In this document: piece by piece, positions 40,391 through 49,556 of the stretch
Numbering within the stretch: position 1 is the stretch's first letter
How the letters are laid out: every line of letters begins with the position of its first letter
Source: Mesorhizobium sp. SARCC-RB16n
GTDB taxonomy: Bacteria; Pseudomonadota; Alphaproteobacteria; Rhizobiales; Rhizobiaceae
DNA length: 64,000 nucleotides
Direction: 5' to 3'
NCBI RefSeq assembly: GCF_008520305.1
Contig: NZ_ML703285.1
Coordinates: forward strand, 100,654 to 164,653
The notes under the pieces: model-generated
Database searches by the model: none
What the model saw: the letters and a program-made list of their open reading frames with translations, nothing else
What the model was told of the DNA's origin: nothing
Position numbers and translations under genes: made by a program

Positions 40391-41212
40391 TTATGGAGTG
40401 TCGCGGACCGTGCCCGAGAACAGGACCGAGCCGCGCTGCTCGAGAAGCGAACTCGACGTGTAGTCCACGATCGAGAGCCCCCCATCGGCGACCAAGGTCT
40501 GACCCGTGATGAATGAAGCTTCATCGCTCGCCAGGAACGCCACGGCCGCAGCGATTTCGGCCGGCGTCCCCATCCGGCCGAATATGCTTGGCGGCACCGT
40601 CCAATCGCCGGCGCTACCCGAAGCCGGGGCCTCTATATCGGTTGCGGTGGCAATCCAGCCAGGGCTGACGCAGTTCGCCCTGATTCCGAAGGGAGCGCCT
40701 TCAATTGCCAGCGAGCGCGTAAGCGCTTCGACGGCCGATTTGGCGACGCAGTACAACCCCCAATTGCCGTGCAGTGTGGCGGTGGACGAAATGTTTACAA
40801 TCGCGCCTCCGCCGCAATCCCGTATCAGCGGCATGGCGTAGGAAGACACAAAATAGGTGGAATCCAGGTTGGCGCCCCGCATCTTGTCCCATCTCACTCC
40901 GGGACGATCGCCCGGCTCAATGCCGCTGCGGCGCGAACCAGCACCTGCGTTGTTGATCACGACACGCAGCCGCCCCCAACGGCCGATCTGGCCGATCAGG
41001 TCCTCGACTTGATGCTCCTCGGACAGATCGCATGCGAAAAAGCGCGCTTCGCCTCCGATCGCCCCTGCTTCCGCTTCAACGGCGCGACCCTTCTCGCGAT
41101 CGCGACCTGCGAAAGCCACCCTGGCTCCCTCTCTCAGGAAATAGTGGACGATCCCGTGTCCTATCCCCGAATTCCCGCCGGTCACCAGGACGTCCTTGCC
41201 TTTGAACCGCAT
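40391..41212 (-). CDS. SDR-family oxidoreductase
   Basis: A 273-residue short-chain dehydrogenase/reductase. The NAD(P)-binding TGGNSGIG motif and an R in FAGRDREKG after strand 2 suggest NADP preference. NNAGAG follows, then catalytic S, Y and K in NISSTATLHGNWGLYCVAKS. The C-terminal ITGQTLVADGGLS is the usual cofactor-proximal segment, here followed by a longer tail than normal (about 27 residues). AGGAG stands 8 bases before the ATG at 41212; M at 41218 is the alternative. The substrate is not predictable. The gene is isolated, next to the decayed EAL remnant. Confidence 0.85.
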   Translation of the reverse strand: MRFKGKDVLVTGGNSGIGHGIVHYFLREGARVAFAGRDREKGRAVEAEAGAIGGEARFFACDLSEEHQVEDLIGQIGRWGRLRVVINNAGAGSRRSGIEPGDRPGVRWDKMRGANLDSTYFVSSYAMPLIRDCGGGAIVNISSTATLHGNWGLYCVAKSAVEALTRSLAIEGAPFGIRANCVSPGWIATATDIEAPASGSAGDWTVPPSIFGRMGTPAEIAAAVAFLASDEASFITGQTLVADGGLSIVDYTSSSLLEQRGSVLFSGTVRDTP

Positions 41213-41535
41213 GGTCATCTCCTGCTCGCCACTGGCGCGCAGACGTGCACCAAATGCGGCATCTCTGATCACCTCTCCGTAGAGTGGCGTGAATAAACAA
41301 GGATATATCTCGTCATTCAAATCAGCATGAACCACAACTGACAAAGGATTAGGCATCGATCGTTGGGACGCGCCTTTCGGATGCTATGACAACAACGCGC
41401 CGGCGCTGGGTCGCGCACGGTTGGCCTCGAAGTACTATACGCGCAACGGCCCACGACGCCCGCGCCTGGGCCGACAGTTGCCTGCCGTGTGCGGCGATCC
41501 GACGGTAGTCATAGCGGCCGTAGTCTTATGACCAG
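41213..41535. other. 323-base gap between the SDR and Lrp genes
   Basis: The side near 41290-41400 is AT-richer and holds the probable SDR promoter; the side near 41400-41520 is GC-rich. I see no coding frame, no stable hairpin and no recognisable site. Confidence 0.4.
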
Positions 41536-41976
41536 CTACGTTAGCCGCGCTCGGGTCGTGCGTGGCGTGGCCAGGAGAAGGCTGGTTTCGCTTCCTGTGA
41601 TGCCGGCAATGAGTCGGATGCGGCGCAGAACGGCATCGAAATCAGTCAGCGATGCTGTCCCGAGCTCGACCACCAGATCCCAGCGGCCATTGGTGGTATG
41701 GATGGTCGAGACCTCCGGGAAGCCACCCAGTGCACGGACCACTCGGTCGGCGGCATGGCCCTCTATCTCGATGAGCATGATGCCGCGGATGCGCTGATCG
41801 ACGGCGTCGGCGCGCAGCACCACGGTGTAGCCGATGATCTCGCCGGATCGTGCCAGTCGCTCCATACGAGCCCTGACCGTGGCGCGCGAGACGCCGAGAT
41901 CGACGGCAAGATCAGACACGCTGCGGCGCGCATCATGCCGTAGCAAGGTCACGAGGCGTTCGTCCAGCGCATCCAT
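41536..41976 (-). CDS. Lrp/AsnC-family transcriptional regulator
   Basis: A 146-residue Lrp-type regulator. The N-terminal helix-turn-helix reads RRSVSDLAVDLGVSRATVRA, and the RAM/ACT-like domain GIMLIEIEGHAADRVVRAL mediates ligand binding and octamer formation. It is divergent from arginase and ornithine cyclodeaminase genes, so it probably activates arginine catabolism in response to arginine or ornithine. The shared gap contains TTGATCAA (41989-41996), a short palindrome that may be part of its site. Confidence 0.88.
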   Translation of the reverse strand: MDALDERLVTLLRHDARRSVSDLAVDLGVSRATVRARMERLARSGEIIGYTVVLRADAVDQRIRGIMLIEIEGHAADRVVRALGGFPEVSTIHTTNGRWDLVVELGTASLTDFDAVLRRIRLIAGITGSETSLLLATPRTTRARLT

Positions 41977-41988
41977 CGAGGTACCATT

Positions 41989-41996
41989 TTGATCAA
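41989..41996. promoter_or_regulatory. Short palindrome in the lrp-arginase gap
   Basis: TTGATCAA, 13 bases upstream of the lrp start and 114 bases upstream of the arginase ATG, in an AT-rich stretch typical of Lrp-family sites. The call is positional only. Confidence 0.25.
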
Positions 41997-42109
41997 TTTC
42001 GCCGCCATTACGATAAACAATGCTTTTCGGATTGCCAATTCACCCTGTTCATATCGCCGGCTCGCCATGGTCTTCTCCTGGCCATTCGAAACTGGTCGTT
42101 GGGAAAACA

Positions 42110-43042
42110 ATGCGTTGCAGAATCGTCGGGGCGCCGGTGCAGGACGGCGCTGGCAGAATGGGATGCGAGATGGGGCCGAGCGCGCTGAGGACCGCCGGCC
42201 TGACCGGGATGCTGTCCGGCCTGGGCCATGCCGTGGAAGATATGGGTGCCGTCCAGCCAATTCCGGTAAGGCGCGTCGTGCATGGCAACCTGGCACTCAA
42301 GGCTCTGCCTGAAATATCGGCGTGGACCTCGGCCATTGCCGAGGCCGCCTACGCGGCGAGCGACGATGCCATGCCGATCTTTCTCGGCGGCGACCATTCG
42401 ATCTCAGCAGGAACCGTATCGGGCCTTGCCCGCCGGGCCGCCGAGACCGGACGCCCGCTGTTCGTGCTGTGGCTCGACGCGCATCCGGATTTCCACACGC
42501 TCGACACCACCGCCAGCGGCAATCTGCATGGTGTTCCGCTGGCCTACGCCAGCGGCCAGCCGGGTTTCCACGGCTATTTTCCGGATCTTCCGGCTGCAGT
42601 CGATCCATCGCGTATTTGCACCATGGGACTTCGCAGTGTCGATCCTGCCGAGCGCAGAGCCCAAAACGAGGCAGGCGTGACTGTGCACGACATGCGCGCC
42701 ATCGACGAGCATGGCATCGCGCCGCTGCTGCGCGCTTTCCTGGGGCGCGTGTCGGCGGAAGCCGGCCTGCTGCATGTCAGCCTCGATGTAGACTTCCTCG
42801 ACCCGTCAATCGCGCCGGCGGTCGGCACCACGGTCCCCGGCGGCGCGACGTTCCGCGAGGCGCATCTGATAATGGAGATGCTGTCCGATAGCGGCCTCGT
42901 CTCAAGCTTGGATCTTGTCGAGCTGAACCCCTTTCTGGACGAGCGTGGCCGAACCGCGACGCTGATGGTCGACCTGACGGCCAGCCTGATGGGCCGCCGC
43001 ATCATGGACCGCCCGACCCGCAGCCATTCCGGGAGCTTTTGA
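42110..43042 (+). CDS. Arginase
   Basis: Hydrolyses arginine to ornithine and urea, 310 residues. The dinuclear manganese ligands are in FLGGDHSISAG, WLDAHPDFHT and VSLDVDFLDPS, all intact. The start MRCRIVGAPVQDGAGRMGCE is typical of the family. The ATG at 42110 follows GGGAAAAC; an upstream ATG at 42020 would read through the control region. Its TGA overlaps or abuts the cyclodeaminase start, so the two steps arginine to ornithine to proline are made together. Agmatinase is possible but less likely given the partner gene. Confidence 0.9.
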   Translation: MRCRIVGAPVQDGAGRMGCEMGPSALRTAGLTGMLSGLGHAVEDMGAVQPIPVRRVVHGNLALKALPEISAWTSAIAEAAYAASDDAMPIFLGGDHSISAGTVSGLARRAAETGRPLFVLWLDAHPDFHTLDTTASGNLHGVPLAYASGQPGFHGYFPDLPAAVDPSRICTMGLRSVDPAERRAQNEAGVTVHDMRAIDEHGIAPLLRAFLGRVSAEAGLLHVSLDVDFLDPSIAPAVGTTVPGGATFREAHLIMEMLSDSGLVSSLDLVELNPFLDERGRTATLMVDLTASLMGRRIMDRPTRSHSGSF

Positions 43043-43044
43043 TC

Positions 43045-44100
43045 GTGACCACGGCAAAACTGAACGTCGTCCCCTTCGTCAGTGTCGACCGCATGATGAA
43101 ACTGGTGAACGTCATAGGCGTCGAGCGCTTCCTCACCGAGCTCGCCAGCTACATCGAGGAAGATTTCCGGCGCTGGGATCTGTTCGACAAGACGCCCCGT
43201 ATCGCCTCGCACAGCCATGACGGCGTCATCGAGCTGATGCCGACAAGCGATGGACGCCTCTACGGCTTCAAATATGTCAATGGCCATCCGAAGAACATGC
43301 GCCAGGGTCTGCAGACGGTCACCGCTTTCGGCGTGCTCGCCGATGTCGGGAACGGTTACCCGATGCTGCTCACCGAGATGACCATCCTGACCGCCCTTCG
43401 AACCGCCGCCACGTCTGCCGTCGCCGCCAAGTATCTGGCGCCGAGCGGAACTCGCACCATGGCCATCATCGGCAATGGCGCCCAGTCGGAATTCCAGGCG
43501 ATCGCCTTCAAGGCGCTGACCGGTGTCGATAAGCTGAGGCTGTATGACCTTGATCGGTCCGCGTCACTAAAGTGCGCGAAGAACCTGGCTGGGATGGGCT
43601 TCGACATCACCATCTGTGGGAGTGGTCAGGAGGCGGTCGAAGGTGCCGGGATCATCACAACCGTCACCGCCGACAAGCAGTGCGCCACCATTCTCACCGA
43701 CAACATGGTCGGTTCCGGCGTCCACATCAACGCCGTCGGCGGCGATTGCCCCGGCAAGACCGAACTGCACAGAGACATCCTGCTGCGCTCCGATATCTTC
43801 GTCGAATTCCCGCCGCAAACACGCATCGAGGGTGAGATCCAGCAACTGGATTCCGGTCATCCGGTGACTGAGCTCTGGCAAGTAATCGCCGCCAAGACGC
43901 TAGGGCGCCGCGATGCCAAGCAGATCACACTGTTCGATTCAGTCGGCTTCGCCATCGAGGATTTTTCGGCACTGCGCTATGTGCGCGACCAGTTGCAGGC
44001 CACAGGTCTCTATGAGGAACTTGATCTGCTGGCCGATCCCGACGAGCCGCGCGACCTGTTTGGCATGCTGCTGAGGGCGGCCCTGCAGCCGGCCGCTTGA
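43045..44100 (+). CDS. Ornithine cyclodeaminase
   Basis: NAD-dependent enzyme turning ornithine into proline and ammonia, 351 residues. The family region GRLYGFKYVNGHPKNMRQGL is present. The Rossmann motif is AIIGNGAQSEFQAIAF, with a following YDLDRS, and VGGDCPGKTEL forms part of the active site. The length matches Agrobacterium Ti-plasmid Ocd. GGGAG (43031-43035) nine bases upstream favours the GTG at 43045; a TTG at 43039 overlapping the arginase stop is an alternative. Confidence 0.92.
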   Translation: MTTAKLNVVPFVSVDRMMKLVNVIGVERFLTELASYIEEDFRRWDLFDKTPRIASHSHDGVIELMPTSDGRLYGFKYVNGHPKNMRQGLQTVTAFGVLADVGNGYPMLLTEMTILTALRTAATSAVAAKYLAPSGTRTMAIIGNGAQSEFQAIAFKALTGVDKLRLYDLDRSASLKCAKNLAGMGFDITICGSGQEAVEGAGIITTVTADKQCATILTDNMVGSGVHINAVGGDCPGKTELHRDILLRSDIFVEFPPQTRIEGEIQQLDSGHPVTELWQVIAAKTLGRRDAKQITLFDSVGFAIEDFSALRYVRDQLQATGLYEELDLLADPDEPRDLFGMLLRAALQPAA

Positions 44101-44422
44101 GGAAGTTGCGAAAGCCAGGCAGGTTAGACTGTGGCAATCTGAAAGCAAATGCGCGCGTCGTGCTGGTGCTTTAACTCTGGCGAACTGCTCAAAGGCATGT
44201 TCGACGGCGACCCCTTCGCGCCGCCCCGGCACTCATGACCTAAACGCCTGACCATCAAGCGGTCCTGGCGACGTCTAGCTACCGATCCTGTTTACGTGTC
44301 CGCTTTCTAGCTGCCTTCCGGGCGAAGAGGCTCTGAAAGTCGCAACGTCGAGAACAGTTGGCGAGGTCGCGGAAAGAGGAGCATAGTGCAGGCGCCCGAA
44401 AAGGCAGCCAGGGAGGAAAACC
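44101..44422. other. 322-base gap after ornithine cyclodeaminase
   Basis: One frame reads WCFNSGELLKGMFDGDPFAP to a stop near 44237, which might be the tail of a lost gene, but it is too short to assign. GGGAGG at 44411-44416 is the ribosome site of the next gene. Nothing else is recognisable. Confidence 0.35.
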
Positions 44423-44833
44423 ATGCCTAAAGTTTCGGAACTTTTCTTCAAGACAGCAATCGTATTTCTCATCCTGGGAATCGGAGCCGGCCTGCAGATG
44501 GCGATCTCTGGCGATCACGGCGCCTTCCCGGCTCACGCCCATATCAACCTCTTGGGGTGGGTGACGAGCGCGATATTCGGCGGGTACTACGCACTGAACC
44601 CAGCCAAGGCAGCGCGCCGGATCGCCATGATCCATTACGGCATGTACACAGTTGGCATCGTGGTGATGCTTCCCGCCCTTTACCTCATGCTCCAGAGCGG
44701 ACGGGCAGACCTCGAACCGATCGTCGCCGGTGGCTCGCTCATTGTGGCCGCGGCAGTGCTGGTGTTCGCCTTTGTGGTCTTCTCAACCGAGACGGCGCGC
44801 TCCGCAGCGGTGCTACCGTCGACAGCGCGTTGA
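44423..44833 (+). CDS. Small four-helix membrane protein with haem-oxidase-like histidines
   Basis: A 136-residue integral membrane protein with four hydrophobic segments (starting near residues 10, 42, 72 and 102). The loop/helix AHAHINLLGWVTSAIFGGYY resembles the histidine-rich helix of haem-copper oxidase subunit I (CcoN/NorB family). Similar small proteins are often labelled cytochrome-c-oxidase-like. It is too short to be an oxidase and lacks the other haem and copper ligands. It may be a haem-binding or sensor membrane protein, or a domain remnant kept as its own gene. A GGGAGG ribosome site precedes it. Confidence 0.6.
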   Translation: MPKVSELFFKTAIVFLILGIGAGLQMAISGDHGAFPAHAHINLLGWVTSAIFGGYYALNPAKAARRIAMIHYGMYTVGIVVMLPALYLMLQSGRADLEPIVAGGSLIVAAAVLVFAFVVFSTETARSAAVLPSTAR

Positions 44834-45337
44834 ACCGAGAGGATTACACAAGGCCGGGGATCCGCGGCGACGCCGGCGGCTCCGGTAAGGACCGATTGAC
44901 GCTGATTGCCTGCAATTCGAGGACGGCGGTTTCGCGCGTTATCTCGGCAACATCGTCAACAACATTCGGGCATGGGAATGCCGCCGGCTACTATTTGCTC
45001 AAGCATCAGTCGCATCAAGATCCCAACATCTGGGTGTCGATCACCTGCGAGGCGACGCCGCTTTCGCGGGTAAGCATAGCAAGGTGGTGAACTGATCAGG
45101 ACCTGGAAGAAGCAGCGACGGAAGCTTCTCGAGAATTGCCGGCGGATTCATCGCGCGACATTCTGTAGGCGTCTATTGGCCAACGGCTGCCCAAAGGCCT
45201 GCTACATCAGGCAATTGCTCTGATCGTTATGCGCGGCTCATCGATCACGAGGGAACTTTTCCGGGCATAAAGACGAACTTCGTCGCGAAATGTCTGCCGG
45301 ATTTCGGTATAGCCTCTTCCTCCTATGGGAGGGCACA
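44834..45337. other. 504-base gap before hupE with possible decayed coding sequence
   Basis: A stretch near 44918-45090 gives short coding-like readings such as EDGGFARYLGNIVNNIRAWE, but frames break quickly and no start or ribosome site is present. I see no RNA gene or strong hairpin. It may be the remains of a lost gene; the family is not identified. Confidence 0.35.
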
Positions 45338-45949
45338 GTGGGCGAATGTAATCCAGTCGGAACCCGCAGTCTTTTGTGCTGCTTGTTGATGGCAGTAGTC
45401 GTGCTGTTGGCGGTGCCGACGACGGGGCAGGCCCATATCATTCAATCGGGGACAGGGGGATTTGGCAGCGGTTTCGAGCATCCGTTGACCGGCCTCGATC
45501 ACTTTCTGGCGATGTTCGCCGTCGGCCTATGGGGCGCGCAGATCGGGGGACGATCGATCTGGACGCTGCCGGTCGCATTTCCACTGATCATGGTTCTCGG
45601 TGGCGTCGCTGGCATTGCGGGGATCCCTCTGCCCGGCGTGGAAGTCGGAATCGCGCTTTCGATGATCGCGTTGGGACTGGCTGTTGCATGCGCTTGGCAC
45701 CCCGCAGAATGGATCGCATTGCTGTTGATCGCAGTGTTTGCGATCTGCCACGGACATGCTCACGGCGCGGAGTTGCCGAACGCAGCCGACCCGGCCGACT
45801 ACGCGATCGGGTTTGTCATCGCCACCGGCCTGATCCATCTTCTTGGCATTGGGGTCGGGCTTGTTTTAGGCAAGCCGTTTGGCGGGCGGTTGTCGCGGGC
45901 GCTGGGCGGGCTGATCGCGGTTGGAGGCGTTTATTTCCTTGTCGCCTGA
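45338..45949 (+). CDS. HupE/UreJ-family membrane protein
   Basis: A 203-residue membrane protein. A signal-like first helix is followed by the HupE signature GFEHPLTGLDHFLAMFAVGLWGA near the mature N terminus. More helices follow, with a second histidine cluster FAICHGHAHGAELP. HupE/UreJ proteins transport nickel (or in some cases cobalt) for hydrogenase or urease. The GGGAGGG ribosome site four bases upstream supports the GTG at 45338 rather than an ATG at 45290. Arginase upstream makes urea, so a nickel need for urease is conceivable, but no urease gene is in the window. Confidence 0.85.
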   Translation: MGECNPVGTRSLLCCLLMAVVVLLAVPTTGQAHIIQSGTGGFGSGFEHPLTGLDHFLAMFAVGLWGAQIGGRSIWTLPVAFPLIMVLGGVAGIAGIPLPGVEVGIALSMIALGLAVACAWHPAEWIALLLIAVFAICHGHAHGAELPNAADPADYAIGFVIATGLIHLLGIGVGLVLGKPFGGRLSRALGGLIAVGGVYFLVA

Positions 45950-46739
45950 GAAAAGGACGGAACGGCCAGCCGCCAGCGCCTGGCTGCGCTGGTCTGGCCC
46001 CGTGTTGGCGTTCGCGGGCGCTGCGGCGATCTGCGCCCTCGCATTGGAGACGCAGTCCGAACGTACTGTCACGTCATGGTGGATACTCAATAGCGGCCTT
46101 TCCCCGGAGCGCGTCATTCCGCTTGCGGGACTGGGGGTGGCGATCGCTCTGGTGCGCGGACGCCATGTCGTTGTCGCACCGGTGACATTTCTTCTGGGCG
46201 TCGTGCTCGGGATGCTCTTTCGGGATCGGTATCTCGCGCTCATGGCGGGCGTCCCCGGGGCGACAACGCATCTTTTCCTGACCGGGCCAGTTTCGGCTCT
46301 GGCGGCCGGTATGCTGCTCCTCATGCCTGCCCGTGCCAGACCATGGTTTCTTCCCCTTGTCGCCGTGCTGATTGGCGCCATGCTTGGTGTCGCCACAACG
46401 CTCACCGACCCCACCTTGAATGATCCGGCAATCTCGCTGATCGCCATTCTCATCGCACTGTGGATCCTGGCCGTCATTGGCCTTAGCGGGCAGGCCTTCT
46501 GGCGAGGCTGGTTCCCGATCGCCGCTCGAATCCTTGGCAGCTGGCTTATTGTGATCGGCCTCCTTGTTGGAGGAGCGGCGGTTGCCACCAGGCCTCCGGT
46601 GCTCGCGCCGCTGCCGCCGCGGGAACCGTTGCCGTTACCCGAGGGCGGAGCGAACGCTCGCCGCTTCGAAACACCGTTTCCACAAGTGAATCGGCCGCGC
46701 GATCTTTCGGGGTCCGGTGCACGGCGCTCCCTTCCGTGA
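45921..46739 (+). CDS. Membrane protein co-located with hupE, function unknown
   Basis: A 272-residue protein with about seven hydrophobic segments and a proline-rich cytoplasmic or periplasmic tail (LAPLPPREPLPLPEG). It overlaps the end of hupE by 29 bases when started at the TTG at 45921; the TTG at 45939 is an alternative. I do not recognise the family. Same-strand overlap suggests it works with HupE. Confidence 0.55.
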   Translation: MEAFISLSPEKRTERPAASAWLRWSGPVLAFAGAAAICALALETQSERTVTSWWILNSGLSPERVIPLAGLGVAIALVRGRHVVVAPVTFLLGVVLGMLFRDRYLALMAGVPGATTHLFLTGPVSALAAGMLLLMPARARPWFLPLVAVLIGAMLGVATTLTDPTLNDPAISLIAILIALWILAVIGLSGQAFWRGWFPIAARILGSWLIVIGLLVGGAAVATRPPVLAPLPPREPLPLPEGGANARRFETPFPQVNRPRDLSGSGARRSLP

Positions 46740-46834
46740 ACAAGCGTCGTCAAAGCTGCCGTGAACCTGGCCAAACATTGCCGACAGCCATATCCGTATC
46801 GCGCACGATGCCGGGTCTCGCCGCCGATGCATCG

Positions 46835-47905
46835 CTATCCGTCCGCGTCCTGGACAGCAGCTACCCTGGCAAGCGCGGTTCGCGACATGCGCACAATCTC
46901 TGGCCGCACCGTGATCTGTGTTTCGCGGAATGACTGGCGGAACGCGCTTGGCGACTGGCCAAACTGGGCGGTGAACGCCTTGGTGAAAACCGATGGGTAG
47001 GAAAACCCACACGCGTAGGCAATATCCTTGATGTCGCGTTCTTCGTAGAAAAGCAGGTTGCGCGCCGCCTGGAGCCGAGAACGAAGGTAGAGCTGATTTG
47101 GCGTCTGGTTGAATTGGCGAAGGCAGTAGCGCTCCAGCGTCCGTACCGAGATACCTAGGTGGCGCGCGAGGCTCTTCGGCGACAATGGGAAATCGAGATT
47201 GTCTTCCATCAACCCCACGATCCTGTGCGACAGGGAAGGCTGTGCCTCGCCAATCGCATCATCGTCGGCTCGCTGCCTATGAATGGCTTCGCGCGGCGTA
47301 TGGATGAGCGCATTGGCGACTTCCTTGGCAAGGCTCGTTCCGCGCAACCTTCCGATCAAATCGAGCATCATGTCGAGCGTCGCCACCCCGCCCGCGCAGA
47401 AAGCAAGTTGACGATCGATGAAGTAGATCTGGTTCTTTGTCTCGGCCCTCGGAAAGTGCTCAAGGTAAGATGATACCGCTTCCCAATGCACAACGGCCTC
47501 GCGATCGCCGGTGAGGCCGGCTGCCGCAATGGCGAAGGCGCCCGTGTCGAGGCCGATGATCATCGACCCATGCCGGTAGGCATTGCGCAAGGCTCCGCGA
47601 ACATTGGCGGATATATTCTGCGTCGGCAGATTGCCTTCCAGGACCACTACAAAGTCACAGCGCGGAAAGCTGGCCAGGTCGTGGTTCGAGGCAACCCACA
47701 TGCCGTTGCTGGCCCGTACCGAGTCGCCCGAGTCCGAAATCATGATCCATTCGAAAAGACCCTGACCGCTGTTCTGGTTGGCTATGCGCAGTGCCTCCGT
47801 CGCCATGATCAGGGCATTCATGGGAAATTCGGGTTGCAGCAGGAAGGCGAACCGCGGCCGGCGGTTGGAAGCGGCTGCGATGACCGGATTCGTATCTGTG
47901 ACCAT
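46835..47905 (-). CDS. GlxA-type AraC-family regulator (DJ-1/PfpI-like sensor)
   Basis: A 356-residue regulator with an N-terminal GATase1/DJ-1-like sensor (residues 15-200; FAFLLQPEFPMNALIMATEA) and a C-terminal AraC double helix-turn-helix. The latter has SPKSLARHLGISVRTLERYC and DIKDIAYACGFSYPSVFTKA (residues 240-325). This architecture is shared by GbdR, CdhR and ArgR-like activators of betaine, carnitine and amino-acid catabolism. It is divergent from the large ABC/catabolic operon starting at 48104 and is the most likely regulator of it. Confidence 0.88.
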   Translation of the reverse strand: MVTDTNPVIAAASNRRPRFAFLLQPEFPMNALIMATEALRIANQNSGQGLFEWIMISDSGDSVRASNGMWVASNHDLASFPRCDFVVVLEGNLPTQNISANVRGALRNAYRHGSMIIGLDTGAFAIAAAGLTGDREAVVHWEAVSSYLEHFPRAETKNQIYFIDRQLAFCAGGVATLDMMLDLIGRLRGTSLAKEVANALIHTPREAIHRQRADDDAIGEAQPSLSHRIVGLMEDNLDFPLSPKSLARHLGISVRTLERYCLRQFNQTPNQLYLRSRLQAARNLLFYEERDIKDIAYACGFSYPSVFTKAFTAQFGQSPSAFRQSFRETQITVRPEIVRMSRTALARVAAVQDADG

Positions 47906-47983
47906 GACAAGCGTCTGGGAAAATTACCGATGACGTTGCAGATATATTATGTGACGCTACGGATCAACTCTTAGGGCGCCAAT

Positions 47984-48001
47984 TGGCCAACACTGTGGCC
48001 A
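47984..48001. promoter_or_regulatory. Inverted repeat in the control region of the large catabolic operon
   Basis: TGGCCA, 6 bases, TGGCCA: two self-complementary hexamers forming an 18-base interrupted palindrome, 102 bases before the first gene of the operon and 78 bases from the divergent regulator start. It is a possible activator or repressor site, called by position and symmetry only. Confidence 0.35.
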
Positions 48002-48103
48002 CGCCGAGAGCACGTTGTGGAACGGTCTCGACGAGGGAACATAGAAAAATAAGCTCTAACAGAGCGTGGCGAGCGCCTTGCGCATGCCGCGTGGGAGGTT
48101 GTC

Positions 48104-49444
48104 ATGGATTTGACTTCATTGAACAAATCGACTTTTGCTCTGAACCGCCGGACACTTCTGAGGTCGGCCGCGGCAGCTGGGGTAGGGCTTGCCGTTCCGC
48201 ACATCTGGACTGGTCGCGCCTCGGCCGCCAACCCGACCGAGATCGTGCACTGGAGCTGGCTCGCCGCTTCCGACGGCGAAGTGTGGGCCAAGATGATCAG
48301 CAACTTCAACGATGCCCACAAGGACAAGGGCGTCCAGATCCGCATGGAGGTGGTTCCGGAAGAGCAATATGTGACCAAGGTGCTCGCGGCCTCGGCCACC
48401 GGCAAGGCGCCAGACTTTGGCTGGGGCACGGCGGGAAAGTCCGCCCAGCTGGCGCGCGACGAGGTCATCATACCGCTTGATGATCTCATCGCCAGTTCGG
48501 GCCTCGACCTTGCCGACTTCAGCGCGTCGTCGATCACGGCCTCGCGCTACCCGAAATACGACAACAAGGTCTTCATGATCCCGATGGACCTGATGAGCCT
48601 TCAGCCTGAGATCAACCTCGATCATGTCAAGGAAGCAGGCCTCGACGCCAGCAAGCCGCCGATGGATGGCGACACGCTCCTGGAATGGGCGAAGGCCATG
48701 ACCAAGCGCGAAGGCGACAAGGTCACACGTTCGGGGATCATGATGACCGGTTCCGGCGTTCAGCCCACCGTCACGTGGGGCATCGTCGCGGAGCAGATGG
48801 GATTCCAACGCGCGAGCGCAGATCTAAAGACCGCGTGCGTGAACCCCGAGGCCGGTAAGGCGGCCATGCAATGGGTGCTCGATCTTTTCGACAAGCACAA
48901 GGTTTCGACCCGCGACGTCACCGACCGCTACAAGGCTTTCGGAACGGGACAGGGCTCGATCTTCTGGACCGGTCCGTGGACGCTCAACGGTTACGTCGCG
49001 CAGAAACTGCCGTTCAAGACGGCGCTGTTTCCCAAGATCGGCGCCAAGCATGTCACCTATTTTGAGATGGGTGGCCTGGAGTTCTACAAGCAGGCTGACC
49101 CTGGTCGCCACGAGGCGACGATGGCGGCCGTCAAATGGCTGTCGGACAACAGCTTCCTGTGGACGACGGTCGGGCGTGGCGCCTCGCCACGCAAATCGAT
49201 CCTGGGGCGCCCGGACTACAAGACCGCCGGCAGCCCCTGGGATATTCGCGGCGCCTTCGTCGATGGAATGAGCTTTGCCACCGTCGGCGAGATCCCGGTG
49301 GTAAACGGCCCGAACTTCACGATCTACTCGGGCGGAAATTTTCTCGCCAAGACGCTCGAGGGCGTATGGTCGGGACAGACGACGATGGACGCCGCGATGC
49401 AGCAGATCCAGGCGCAGTGGCAATCGGACCTGGACGAAGGCTGA
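48104..49444 (+). CDS. ABC transporter sugar-binding protein (CUT1), Tat-type signal
   Basis: Periplasmic receptor of 446 residues in the SBP_bac_1 (MalE/UgpB) family. The signal peptide contains a twin-arginine motif in LNRRTLLRSAAAAGVGLAVP (residues 13-32), cut near ASA. The mature protein has EIVHWSWLAASDGEVWAKM at its start and PDFGWGTAGKSAQLA in the first lobe, typical of sugar-oligomer receptors. GGGAGG precedes the ATG. It is first in an operon with two permeases and a UgpC-type ATPase. Ligand unknown; a mono- or oligosaccharide, or glycerol-phosphate-type compound, is expected. Confidence 0.9.
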   Translation: MDLTSLNKSTFALNRRTLLRSAAAAGVGLAVPHIWTGRASAANPTEIVHWSWLAASDGEVWAKMISNFNDAHKDKGVQIRMEVVPEEQYVTKVLAASATGKAPDFGWGTAGKSAQLARDEVIIPLDDLIASSGLDLADFSASSITASRYPKYDNKVFMIPMDLMSLQPEINLDHVKEAGLDASKPPMDGDTLLEWAKAMTKREGDKVTRSGIMMTGSGVQPTVTWGIVAEQMGFQRASADLKTACVNPEAGKAAMQWVLDLFDKHKVSTRDVTDRYKAFGTGQGSIFWTGPWTLNGYVAQKLPFKTALFPKIGAKHVTYFEMGGLEFYKQADPGRHEATMAAVKWLSDNSFLWTTVGRGASPRKSILGRPDYKTAGSPWDIRGAFVDGMSFATVGEIPVVNGPNFTIYSGGNFLAKTLEGVWSGQTTMDAAMQQIQAQWQSDLDEG

Positions 49445-49520
49445 TCCCGGGATAGCTTCCCGGGACCTTGGCTGATCCCTTGCCCCGTCGCGGCCCCGTC
49501 GCGCCGAACATCGCGACGGG
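49445..49520 (+). terminator. Two hairpins after the sugar-binding-protein gene
   Basis: TCCCGGGA-TAGCT-TCCCGGGA at 49445-49465 begins directly after the stop codon. A second perfect stem, CCCGTCGCG with an 8-base loop and CGCGACGGG, lies at 49495-49520. Neither has a T-run, so they probably protect the receptor mRNA end or cause partial termination before the permeases. Confidence 0.55.
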
Positions 49521-49556
49521 AGCGCCCGACCATTGCCGCAAGACGGACAGATCGAC

